Assembly: GCA_913061185.1 (NCBI GenBank)
Contig: CAJXTI010000006.1
Coordinates: 42,741 to 106,740 of the forward strand
Length of the DNA: 64,000 nucleotides
Source of the DNA: an uncultured Oceanobacter sp.
Lineage (GTDB): Bacteria; Pseudomonadota; Gammaproteobacteria; Pseudomonadales; Oceanobacteraceae
Direction of reading: 5' to 3'
Part shown: positions 16,853-25,057 of the stretch, piece by piece
Layout of the letters: each line of letters starts with the position of its first letter
How positions within the stretch are numbered: position 1 is the first letter of the stretch
Notes under the pieces: generated by a model
The model's database searches: none
Seen by the model: the letters and a program-made list of their open reading frames with translations, nothing else
Told to the model about the DNA's origin: nothing
Made by a program: the position numbers and the translations under genes

Positions 16853-17120
16853 GACGGCTCCAATTTCACCCCGCTCCATTGGGGAATGTTCAGGTTGATG
16901 GCTTTGCGATTGTCTTGCTGCAATCTGTCTAGGAGTCTACCACGCAGTCATCATGTTGCTAAAGGTAATGCAAGTTCGAGTCTATTTGTAAATCATTTGC
17001 ATTAGTAATATGATCCCGGTCAACTTCAATCGGAACTATTCCGTTTTACTGTAAGTGCGGATGTTTTCCGTAAGACGGATAAACCGTCGACTTTGCCTTA
17101 TTTTCAGACAGGAGTGTTGA
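16853..17120. promoter_or_regulatory. Divergent promoter region with weak Fur-like site
   Basis: About 268 bases between two divergent operons. AT-rich DNA at 16980-17030 contains a 19-mer (16988-17006) matching about 11 of 19 positions of the Fur consensus, and an inverted pair AATGCAA / TTGCATT. Imelysin, DHOR and DUF1513 clusters are commonly iron-regulated in pseudomonads, which makes a Fur site reasonable. The match itself is modest. Confidence 0.4.
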
Positions 17121-18623
17121 ATGATGAAATTGACCTCGCTTGCTGCGGCTATCGCCGTAACGTCCATGTTGACGGCCTGTGGTGGTGGTAGCTCAAGCAG
17201 TTCCACGGATGCGGATGACGCTCAGGCGACCGCCGTCATTAACGTGGCTAACGTCAGTAAAGTGTTGGAAACCAATGCGGATATCGCACTGGCAACCTAC
17301 AGCGATGCCGTTGACACCGCTATTGAGTTGCAGACTGCGCTGCAAACCTTCCGCGAAGATCCAACCGAAGAAAATTTTGTTGCCGCCAAAACAGCCTGGC
17401 TGGTAGCGCGTGAGCCTTATGGGCAGACCGAAGTTTATCGCTTTCGCCTGAGCCCGATTGACTCCACCGACTACAGCTCGGAAGACGGCCCGGAAGGTGA
17501 CATCAATGCCTGGCCATTAGGTGAGGCCCTGATCGATTACGTGCAGACCAACGATACGGATTTTGGTACTGATCAGGTGGGCGTAACCGCCAACGCCGCT
17601 GGTATTAATGGTGGTGGTGCCTTGACAGCAGCCGGTGCGGAAGATCAGTCGAATAACATCATTGGCAATACCAGCATCGACATTAGCGCCGACCTGCTGG
17701 CTAATACCGCCACCGCTGATGACGAGCACGACGTGATTGCCGGATACCACGCCATTGAGTTCTTGCTGTGGGGCCAGGATCTGAACAATGATGGTGAAAC
17801 CACTGATGGTACGGATCGTGATGAGGCGGTGAAAGCCAATACCGCTACTAACTACGCGGAAGGTGGTGATCGTCCTCTGAGCGATCTGGCTGAGGGTTAC
17901 TCTGAGACCGACACTTACGACAGCAGCAATTTGTCCAACCGTCGTCACAAATTTATGGAAATGGCCGTACAGAAGCTGATCGACGATTTAACCACAGTCC
18001 GTGACGGCTGGGCCGAAGGCGCTTCATACCGCACTGCTTTTACCACCATCAGCACCGAAGACGAAGCCAAGCAGAAGCTGGCCGAAATCCTCACCGGGAT
18101 GGGCACTTTGTCTGAAGGTGAATTGGCCGGTGAGCGGATGCAGATTGCCTTTTCTTCCAATTCCCAGGAAGACGAACATTCCTGCTTCTCGGATAACACT
18201 CACCGTGATATCTGGCTGGATGCCGAGGGTGTTTCCAACAGCTACTACGGTGAATACGCCGGTTACGACAGCACGCTGGATGGTACCGACGACGCGACGG
18301 CTCGTGCCGTCAGTGGTTATGGCATTGATGATTATCTGGCTGATGCCGATTTGACGGAACTGGCCAGCAGCATGGAAGCGGCTTTGGCCACGACTCAAAC
18401 GGCTTATGTGGCAATCGATACTCTGGCCCGTGCCGGTACGCCTTTTGACGTCCAGATCATTGAAGCGACCAGCAGCGAACCAGCCTACGATGCCATCAAG
18501 GCATTGAACGCTCAATCATCGGTGATTGCGGATGTGGCTGACGCGCTGGATATTGACGGCGAAACGGTTGTGGATGTGGATGCCTCTGAGTGTGATACTT
18601 CTGATCCAACCACTGAGTGTTAA
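17121..18623 (+). CDS. Imelysin-family (peptidase M75-like) lipoprotein 1
   Basis: 500 residues. The lipoprotein signal ends LTACGGGSSSSS. The imelysin core starts about residue 40 and includes GYHAIEFLLWGQDLN (about 207-221), which carries the GxHxxE motif thought to bind metal. Acidic, low-basic composition suits an exported protein. Imelysins (IrpA, ICMP, EfeO-like) act in periplasmic iron handling, but peptidase activity is doubtful. AGGAG before ATG 17121 supports the start. The operon continues with DHOR, DUF1513, a second imelysin and a porin, matching the iron-repressed icmP region of pseudomonads in content. Confidence 0.87.
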   Translation: MMKLTSLAAAIAVTSMLTACGGGSSSSSTDADDAQATAVINVANVSKVLETNADIALATYSDAVDTAIELQTALQTFREDPTEENFVAAKTAWLVAREPYGQTEVYRFRLSPIDSTDYSSEDGPEGDINAWPLGEALIDYVQTNDTDFGTDQVGVTANAAGINGGGALTAAGAEDQSNNIIGNTSIDISADLLANTATADDEHDVIAGYHAIEFLLWGQDLNNDGETTDGTDRDEAVKANTATNYAEGGDRPLSDLAEGYSETDTYDSSNLSNRRHKFMEMAVQKLIDDLTTVRDGWAEGASYRTAFTTISTEDEAKQKLAEILTGMGTLSEGELAGERMQIAFSSNSQEDEHSCFSDNTHRDIWLDAEGVSNSYYGEYAGYDSTLDGTDDATARAVSGYGIDDYLADADLTELASSMEAALATTQTAYVAIDTLARAGTPFDVQIIEATSSEPAYDAIKALNAQSSVIADVADALDIDGETVVDVDASECDTSDPTTEC

Positions 18624-18660
18624 TATCGATGGTTGATCACCTGTTAGCAGGGGCTGAGTA

Positions 18661-20175
18661 ATGCGCAGTCTCTGTTTTCACCATAAGCCGGGCTTGTCCC
18701 GGCTTTTTGGCGTTTGTGTTCTGGCCGTGCTGATGGCTTCAACCAGTGCTTGTTCCGATACCGAGGTGCCGCAACCTGATCCTGCTGAAGCCAGGCCGGG
18801 TGGCGATGCGACGACGTCGATAATCCCGTTTCCGGCATTGGACAAGGTGACGCCGAACTTGCCCGATGACGAGCGGCCGCAGTTTTATGCGGGCCGGGCG
18901 CTGGCGCACCAGCCTTGGGTCAAGGCACCGACGATTACCGATGCCCGTGATGGCCTGGGGCCGATTTATAACGCTCGCGGCTGTCTGGCCTGCCATATTC
19001 GTGGTGGTAAAAGCCGGATGCCAGACGATTCCGAAACGCCCTTGTTTGGGCCACTGGTACGTATGAGTGTGGTGCTGGATGATGCCGCTGCCATGACTGC
19101 GGCGGCCAATAGTCACGCTGGAGTGATACCGGATCCTGTTTATGGTGACCAGTTACAAACCCAGTCCATTGCCCTGTTGCATCAGTTGCGCCAGGCCTCG
19201 CCGGTCGCTATAGCGGAGCAACAGCAGGTAGCGCCGGAAGCGTATGCTTATGTGAAATGGCATGAACAGGCCTTTGTATATCCGGATGGCCGTCAGATAA
19301 CACTGCGCAAACCCGAGCTGGATCTGCGTTATGTTGCCTACGGGGAATTTGATGCCGCTACCCGTTTCAGCTTGAGAAACGCGCCGCCGATTCATGGCAT
19401 GGGGTTGCTGGAGCTGATTCCGCAGGCTGATCTGGAGGCTCTGGCCGATCCGGATGATGCCGACGGTGATGGTATCTCGGGCCGTCAGAACCGGGTTTGG
19501 GACGCCAGAAGCCAACGCTGGCAAGCGGGTCGTTTTGGCCACAAGGCCAATCGCTCCAATATGGATATGATCGTTGCTTCCGCATTTGCCAACGATATTG
19601 GTATCAGTAATCCACTGTTTCCGTTCCAGCCCTGTACTGAGCAGCAGCCGCTGTGCCAAAAGCAAAGAAATGGAAATAATAGTCAGGGATTAGAACTACC
19701 TGATAATCTTTTGCGCCTGGTCACGAATTTCACTCGCAATCTGGGTGTTCCCACACGCCGGAATGTTGATAATGCCGATGTCCGGAAAGGACGACCCTTT
19801 TTTTACACCAGCGGCTGTGCCGCTTGCCATCAGCCGGGCTATACCACGACGGCCAGTAGTGCACAGCCACATTTGGGTAACCAACGTATCTGGCCGTACA
19901 CCGACTTGCTGTTGCACGACATGGGGCCGGAACTGGCTGACGGGCGTCCAGACTTTGCTGCCAGCGGTAGCGAATGGCGTACCGCGCCGCTGTGGGGAAT
20001 CGGTTTGATGGGGCAGGTCAACGGCAGCAAGCAGTATTTGCATGATGGCCGCGCCCGCAGCATAGAGGAAGCGATTCTCTGGCATGGCGGTGAAGCACTG
20101 GCGGCCCGGCAGAGATTTACCCATTTAAGCGCCGCAGAGCGCCGTTATCTGATCCAGTTTGTTGAGTCACTCTAG
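18661..20175 (+). CDS. Dihaem oxidoreductase (DHOR, DUF1111 family)
   Basis: 504 residues. The signal sequence is lipoprotein-like (LMASTSACSD). Two haem c sites occur: GCLACHIRGG near residue 113 and GCAACHQPGY near 385. The block LRNAPPIHGMGLLELIP followed by DADGDGISGRQN is typical of the family once called thiol oxidoreductases. Predicted location is periplasm or outer membrane; it probably passes electrons to or from an iron/imelysin system. It is 37 bases after imelysin 1 and 147 bases before the DUF1513 gene. The second-gene position between two imelysin genes is the conserved arrangement. Confidence 0.87.
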   Translation: MRSLCFHHKPGLSRLFGVCVLAVLMASTSACSDTEVPQPDPAEARPGGDATTSIIPFPALDKVTPNLPDDERPQFYAGRALAHQPWVKAPTITDARDGLGPIYNARGCLACHIRGGKSRMPDDSETPLFGPLVRMSVVLDDAAAMTAAANSHAGVIPDPVYGDQLQTQSIALLHQLRQASPVAIAEQQQVAPEAYAYVKWHEQAFVYPDGRQITLRKPELDLRYVAYGEFDAATRFSLRNAPPIHGMGLLELIPQADLEALADPDDADGDGISGRQNRVWDARSQRWQAGRFGHKANRSNMDMIVASAFANDIGISNPLFPFQPCTEQQPLCQKQRNGNNSQGLELPDNLLRLVTNFTRNLGVPTRRNVDNADVRKGRPFFYTSGCAACHQPGYTTTASSAQPHLGNQRIWPYTDLLLHDMGPELADGRPDFAASGSEWRTAPLWGIGLMGQVNGSKQYLHDGRARSIEEAILWHGGEALAARQRFTHLSAAERRYLIQFVESL

Positions 20176-20322
20176 GAGTCTGCAGGACTTGGGCGTTCGT
20201 CGCGAGGGAAAGACTGGTTTGAGCGATTTTTTGCGCAAAAAAGAGCCAGATTCAGCTATCCCGTAGTAGAGCAGTCCTAAGCCCGATAGATTCCTAGCTA
20301 TCTGCTAGATGGGAGAACCCGA
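20176..20322. other. Intra-operon gap with a 16-bp perfect palindrome
   Basis: 147 bases without a gene. TTTTTTGCGCAAAAAA (20227-20242) is a perfect palindrome that can form a stem in RNA or bind a dimeric protein. GGGAGAA before 20323 is the ribosome site of the next gene. Confidence 0.5.
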
Positions 20323-21528
20323 ATGTCAGTGAATTCTGTTTCACAACGATTACTTCAAGATCCGTCCCGACGGCGTTTGCTGGGCGGGGTGGCCGGTAGC
20401 TTGGCTGCTTCTGCGTTGCTGCCGGGATCGGCCTGGTCGTCAACGCTTGCTGGCGACCAGGCAACCAGCGCCGGCTCGGAAGTCTGGATCAGTGCCGAAG
20501 GTAATGGCGACGAAGGCTATTTTGCCAGCTGGATTGTCGATGGCGAACACCGGGCCGATGTGCATTCTGCCATCAGTGGTTTTCGCGGGCATGGCCTGGC
20601 GCAACACCCGCAACGTGCGGATATTGCCGTGATGTTTGCCCGTCGTCCAGGCACCCAGGCACTGGTGATCAACCTGCTGGACGGCACGGTGGACAGCCTG
20701 ATCGACTGTGCCGAAGGCCATCATATGCACGGTCATGGCTGTTTCAGCCCTGATGGCCAACAGCTACTGACGACGGAATCGGATTACCGCAGCGGCACTG
20801 GCAAGTTGATGGTACGTAACACCCGCAATTGGCAGGTCGAGGCCGAATATCTGACCCATGGTATTGGCCCGCATGATGTTCACGTAATGCCGGACGGCAA
20901 ATCCCTGGTGGTCGCCAACGGCGGTTTGCTTACTCACCCGGATAGCGGTCGCAAGATCCTCAACCTTGACACCATGGATCCATCGCTGGTGTATCTGTCA
21001 CTTTATAACGGTGAAGTGATCAGCCAGCACCGCTTGCCGGAAAGCAAAGCCAGTATTCGCCACTTGGCCCTGGCGGACGATGGCACCGTGGCAATTGCGA
21101 CCCAGTTGCAGCGCCCGGCGATGAGCAGTAATACGTTGGTGCCGCTGGCGGCGGTACATCAGCCAGGTCAGCCGCTGATTGCTCTGGAAGGCCCGGATGC
21201 TCTGATTCATAAATTTGACGACTACATGGGCAGCACGGCATTGCATAACGGCGAGCGCATTGCGGCGTTTTCCAGCCCTCGAGGAGACCTGGTAGCGTTC
21301 TGGCACCTGGACAGCCATCAGCTGGTCGGCTATCACGCCTTTTTTGATGTCTGTGGCCTGACGGTCAGTCGTGACCAGAAATATTTTGTTTTGAGTAATT
21401 CGAATGGCGACGTGCGCATGATTGATGCGCGCAGCCTGAAAGAAGACCGGGCCATGCGGCGCTCGTTTGCCGGACGCCATTGGGATAACCATATGTTCAC
21501 TTTCACCTTACCAGACCAGTCCGTATGA
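20323..21528 (+). CDS. DUF1513 Tat-exported protein of the imelysin cluster
   Basis: 401 residues. The N-terminus carries a twin-arginine signal (SRRRLLGGVAGSLAASALLP), so it is folded before export. The rest resembles a seven-bladed propeller: repeated H-G-x-x-H and DGxxL segments such as GHHMHGHGCFSPDGQQLLTT, GIGPHDVHVMPDGKSLVVAN, and a final NGDVRMIDARSL. DUF1513 proteins accompany imelysin and DHOR genes; their biochemical role is unknown, though the many His suggest metal contact. GGGAGAACC precedes the ATG. The stop overlaps the next gene's ATG (ATGA), indicating coupling. Confidence 0.85.
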   Translation: MSVNSVSQRLLQDPSRRRLLGGVAGSLAASALLPGSAWSSTLAGDQATSAGSEVWISAEGNGDEGYFASWIVDGEHRADVHSAISGFRGHGLAQHPQRADIAVMFARRPGTQALVINLLDGTVDSLIDCAEGHHMHGHGCFSPDGQQLLTTESDYRSGTGKLMVRNTRNWQVEAEYLTHGIGPHDVHVMPDGKSLVVANGGLLTHPDSGRKILNLDTMDPSLVYLSLYNGEVISQHRLPESKASIRHLALADDGTVAIATQLQRPAMSSNTLVPLAAVHQPGQPLIALEGPDALIHKFDDYMGSTALHNGERIAAFSSPRGDLVAFWHLDSHQLVGYHAFFDVCGLTVSRDQKYFVLSNSNGDVRMIDARSLKEDRAMRRSFAGRHWDNHMFTFTLPDQSV

Positions 21529-22628
21529 CATTGATAAAGAGAACAACCATCTTCAAATCTGCCTCCCTCTGGTTCTGTCTGGGCGCTTGCCTGAGTCTGG
21601 CCAGCTGCGGTGGCAGTCGTGAAAACGATGCGGCAGTATTGTCCGAAGGCTCATTGGCATTGGCACTGGAGCAAGTGATTGATGGCACGGTCATTGTTGC
21701 CAGTGAGCAATTTGCCAGCGACGTCAGTCACTTCAATAGCAGCATAGACAGCTTTTGTGCTGCTCCAGATGAGTCTGGCCTGAGCCAGCTCCAGGCCGAC
21801 TGGAAAACCATGGCGAATGCCTGGTACCAGCTGGTGCCCTTCAACTTTGGCCCGCTGTACGATGACACCGTGTTTCCTGCCTATCAGTACATCGATTCCT
21901 TCCGCGTACGGGGGACCAACTACACCGCTACGGTGCGAACCCTGATCCAGAACCTGATAACTGCCGACACCGATGTCAGCAGCAGCTACTTCGACACCAG
22001 AACGTTCCAGTATGTTGGCCTGTTGCCTCTGGAAGTGGCGGTATTCGAAACCGCTAGCGGCCAAAGCCAGCTGGCAGCAGATATCATCACCGAGTTCCAG
22101 CAGCAGCCGCGCAAGTGCGAAGTGATGGCTGGCTTGGCAGGCAGTTTGCAAAATCGCGCCGACTACGTGGTGAATGGCTGGACGGCTGATCATCTTGAAT
22201 CCGGTACGCCTTACCGCGATTTATTTCTGGCTGCTGAGCTGGATGATGGTTCTGCACCATTAACCGCCTTGATCAGTGCCGTACAGAGTTATCTGGATTA
22301 CTTGCAACAACGCGATACGGTCAGCAATGTCGCGGCCTTGTCGGGCAATGCCTGGCCTGAAATGCAAGCCAGTATCGATGTGATTAGCGAAATGCTGGAC
22401 GGCTCAGAGGCTACTACTGTGAGTTTGCTGGAGCTGATCGAATCGGCAGGCAATATCACCGAAGCCAACACTGTACGCAGCAACCTGGCCCAGGCCAGTG
22501 ATGCCATCAGTGATCAGGACGCCACGACGTTTAACAGCATGGCAGCGGCGCTGGATGGCAACTTCAAGCGTGAAATTCCCAACGGGCTGGATGTCAGCCT
22601 TGGCATCAATTTCAGTGATGGCGACTGA
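21525..22628 (+). CDS. Imelysin-family lipoprotein 2
   Basis: 367 residues with a lipoprotein signal (GACLSLASCGG). The core resembles imelysin: WKTMANAWYQLVPFNFGPLYDD and NRADYVVNGW are typical helices. The GxHxxE metal motif of imelysin 1 is not evident; the matching region reads GLLPLEVAVFETASG, so the metal site may be lost or changed. It starts inside the DUF1513 stop codon and ends 45 bases before the porin. The pairing of a motif-bearing and a motif-poor imelysin in one operon suggests different roles. Confidence 0.8.
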   Translation: MTLIKRTTIFKSASLWFCLGACLSLASCGGSRENDAAVLSEGSLALALEQVIDGTVIVASEQFASDVSHFNSSIDSFCAAPDESGLSQLQADWKTMANAWYQLVPFNFGPLYDDTVFPAYQYIDSFRVRGTNYTATVRTLIQNLITADTDVSSSYFDTRTFQYVGLLPLEVAVFETASGQSQLAADIITEFQQQPRKCEVMAGLAGSLQNRADYVVNGWTADHLESGTPYRDLFLAAELDDGSAPLTALISAVQSYLDYLQQRDTVSNVAALSGNAWPEMQASIDVISEMLDGSEATTVSLLELIESAGNITEANTVRSNLAQASDAISDQDATTFNSMAAALDGNFKREIPNGLDVSLGINFSDGD

Positions 22629-22673
22629 AATAGCGACCGAATTTAACCTAGATACCTTGAGCAGGATACCGTA

Positions 22674-23846
22674 ATGAAATACACCCTGGCCCCTCTGGCG
22701 CTGATTGCCGCGACAGGATTTGTTACCCCGGCACAGGCTGCCGATGACCAGCAAGATACCATTCGCCAGCTGGAGCAACGTATCCAGCAGCTGGAAGACA
22801 CACTGAACAGTCGTATGGAAATGATGGCCGATGCAATCGATGCCCAACAACAGGCATCAGCTTTAAGCAAGGTTCACTTTGGTGGTTACGGTGAACTGAA
22901 TTATCAAAACCTCAGTGCTGATGGTGTTGATGACAAGCAGCTCGACTTCCGTCGCTGGATTCTGTTTGTCGGTTACGATTTTTCTGACCGGGTGCATTTT
23001 CACTCGGAATTCGAAGTGGAGCATACCGTTGTTCCCGGTTCCGATGGCGAAGGCGCCGTTGAGCTGGAACAGGCGTTTTTGCAATTTGACCTGTCCGATA
23101 CGCAACAGCTGAAGACCGGTATCCAGCTGGTGCCGGTAGGCATCGTGAACGAAACCCACGAGCCAACCACTTATTATGGCGTTGAGCGTCCGGTACTGGA
23201 AACCACCATCATACCGACCACCTGGTATGTCGGCGCTATCATGTACAGCCAGCAATTTGCCAGTGGCCTGAGTTACGACGTGATGCTGTCGGAAGGCATG
23301 AAAACCGACGACCCCACCACCGATGCCGATGCCGATCCGTTTGACCTGAAAGCCGGTAAACAAAAAGCTTCCAATGCTGATGCCTACGATCTCGCCTCCA
23401 CGTTACGGCTGCGCTACACCGGCGTACGTGGTCTGGAACTGGCAGCCTATGCCCAGTATCAACCGGATCTGGATCAGAGTGCGGAAGATTCCTATGCCGA
23501 ATCTGCCACCTTGCTGGGTGGCCATCTGGTGTATCAGCTGAACGATGTCACGATCAAAGGGATGTATGCCCGTTGGGATCTGGCTGGCGACGCTGCCAAA
23601 GCCGCAGGTAAACAGGTGCAGGATGGTGGCCAGCTGGAAGTTTCCTGGAGGCCGATTTCGGCAGTTGGTGTGTTTGCCCGTCATACTGCCTGGTCGCAGG
23701 TGGAAGACGTGAACCAGACCCAGTTTAATGCCGGTGTGAATTACTATCCGGTCGCGGATGTTGTCTTCAAGTTTGATTATCAGCTGCAGAACGAAGCAGC
23801 GGGTAACACCGATGGCTTCTACCTGGGTATGGGTTACCAGTTCTGA
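22674..23846 (+). CDS. Outer-membrane porin, OprO/OprP-like
   Basis: 390 residues. A signal peptide ends TPAQAADD. A short coiled coil follows (DTIRQLEQRIQQLEDTLNSR, residues about 27-47), as in trimeric phosphate-selective porins. The rest alternates in short beta strands and ends in GFYLGMGYQF, with the terminal Phe recognised by the BAM machinery. The substrate is not visible. By position it may import a ligand for the imelysin/DHOR system. The GAGCAGGATACCGT ribosome region lies before the ATG. A strong GC hairpin follows the gene. Confidence 0.85.
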   Translation: MKYTLAPLALIAATGFVTPAQAADDQQDTIRQLEQRIQQLEDTLNSRMEMMADAIDAQQQASALSKVHFGGYGELNYQNLSADGVDDKQLDFRRWILFVGYDFSDRVHFHSEFEVEHTVVPGSDGEGAVELEQAFLQFDLSDTQQLKTGIQLVPVGIVNETHEPTTYYGVERPVLETTIIPTTWYVGAIMYSQQFASGLSYDVMLSEGMKTDDPTTDADADPFDLKAGKQKASNADAYDLASTLRLRYTGVRGLELAAYAQYQPDLDQSAEDSYAESATLLGGHLVYQLNDVTIKGMYARWDLAGDAAKAAGKQVQDGGQLEVSWRPISAVGVFARHTAWSQVEDVNQTQFNAGVNYYPVADVVFKFDYQLQNEAAGNTDGFYLGMGYQF

Positions 23847-23880
23847 TATCCACTGAAACTGAATACCAGCAACCGAACCC

Positions 23881-23904
23881 GCCCACCGGCTGACGCCGGT
23901 GGGC
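23881..23904. terminator. GC-rich hairpin between convergent genes
   Basis: GCCCACCGGC (23881-23890), loop TGAC, GCCGGTGGGC (23895-23904): a perfect 10-bp stem 35 bases after the porin stop. A GGTTTCC...TTTTTG stretch follows, so it is a fair terminator for the porin operon. Confidence 0.6.
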
Positions 23905-23937
23905 GGCTGGTTTCCGGGTTTTTGACGTTCGGGGGTT

Positions 23938-23996
23938 GAGGTTCAGGGGTTTTGAGGTTCAGGGGTTTTGAGGTTCAGGGGTTTTGAGGTTCAGGG
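23938..23996. repeat. 16-bp tandem repeat at the 3' end of the deacetylase gene
   Basis: The unit GAGGTTCAGGGGTTTT occurs about 3.7 times. The last copy runs into the minus-strand deacetylase gene, whose TGA stop (23991-23993, complement) is supplied by the repeat. Changes in copy number would not alter the protein but slippage there could extend it. Confidence 0.85.
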
Positions 23997-25025
23997 TTGC
24001 AGATGAATACGCAGCAGCCGACTGCTATTGGAGGTTGGTAAACGCAGTATGCCAATGCTTTGATCGGCGGTGCTGAGCGACTCTGGTCGCCCGGTCTGAT
24101 GCTTCAGAAACTGCGGATCGGCATCGGCTGTGTGAACCACAGCGGTGTCGTTATCACTATGATCCTCGTTACTTGCTCCATTGCCCTCTCCATTGCCCTC
24201 TCCATTGCCCTCTCCATTGCCCTCTCCATCGCCCTCTCCATCGCCTTTCCTGTGGCTCATATTCCGTGTCGTCGTCAGACTGGCGAGTCGGTGTTTAGCC
24301 GCCGTTGTGACTGCAAGCCTGTCGTTCAATGCTGCCAGCTGCCAAGAGGAGGAGGCTGGCTGACTCAACCGCTGCTGGAGAAATGTAATGGTCTCCGGGT
24401 AGGGGTGGCCAATCAGTACTGCCTTGCCATATTTGCTGGCAATCGCGACGGCCTTGTCAAACTGCCGCGCCAGTGCTTCCGCAGAGCGATCGTTATCGAG
24501 AAAGACATCTCTCCCCAGTACCGGCACGCCGGCTTGCAATGCTGCTTGTCTGGCGCAGGTGGCGGTTGTGGTACGGCTGTCGATAAAAAACAGTTGGCGT
24601 TGGCGGGCAATAGCCATCACCCAACCCATGCGCTCACAGTCCTGGGTCAGCAAGCTGCCCATATGATTATTCAGGCCGCTGACGGCGGGAATGGCGTCAA
24701 GGTCTGCGTTTAAGGTGGCGTCAAACTCGTCTTTACTCATCTCCGGGTACAGTCCGCCAGGGCCCAGTTTGGCACCGGATTTATTCGCCATCGGCGCGTG
24801 TAACAGCACGGTGTGTCCTTGTGCTGCGGCTTTTGTTGCGAGTCGGGCGGCGTAAGGGGTGTGTGGCAAAAATGCCATATTCACTGGCGCGGGCAGTGTC
24901 AGCAGTTGTTCACCCAGCGCGCGGTTGTTGCCGATGTCATCAATCACCAGCAACAGATCGGCGGCGCTGGCCGGGAAACTCCAGCAGCACAGCCACAGTG
25001 TCAGGCATAAACGTCGTGCCGTCAT
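23991..25025 (-). CDS. Divergent polysaccharide deacetylase family protein (YibQ-like)
   Basis: 344 residues. A signal peptide (LCLTLWLCCWSFPASAA) is followed by a deacetylase-like barrel with LLVIDDIGNN, NMAFLPHTPYA, TVLLHAPMAN, GLNNHMGS, and VLIGHPYPETI. Conserved Asp and His of the fold are present. Such proteins regularly follow ctpA and envC in gammaproteobacteria; their substrate in the envelope is uncertain. The last 90 residues are unusual: a Gly/Glu/Asn/Asp tract (GDGEGDGEGNGEGNGEG) coded by a 12-bp tandem repeat, then a Ser/Thr-rich tail. The gene lies 32 bases after ctpA. Confidence 0.82.
   Translation of the reverse strand: MTARRLCLTLWLCCWSFPASAADLLLVIDDIGNNRALGEQLLTLPAPVNMAFLPHTPYAARLATKAAAQGHTVLLHAPMANKSGAKLGPGGLYPEMSKDEFDATLNADLDAIPAVSGLNNHMGSLLTQDCERMGWVMAIARQRQLFFIDSRTTTATCARQAALQAGVPVLGRDVFLDNDRSAEALARQFDKAVAIASKYGKAVLIGHPYPETITFLQQRLSQPASSSWQLAALNDRLAVTTAAKHRLASLTTTRNMSHRKGDGEGDGEGNGEGNGEGNGEGNGASNEDHSDNDTAVVHTADADPQFLKHQTGRPESLSTADQSIGILRLPTSNSSRLLRIHLQP
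24178..24249. repeat. In-frame 12-bp tandem repeat, six copies
   Basis: CCATTGCCCTCT occurs four times, then two variants with CCATCG. On the minus strand it encodes the Gly-Glu-Gly-Asn/Asp tract of the deacetylase-like protein. Unit length is a multiple of three, so copy changes alter the protein by four residues without frameshift. Confidence 0.92.
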
Positions 25026-25057
25026 GGTTAATCAGATCCTCTGCGAGGCACTCACGG

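Noticed and set aside
16988..17006. Definite Fur box
   Set aside because: Only about 11 of 19 matches; kept as a weak candidate within the promoter region rather than a firm site.
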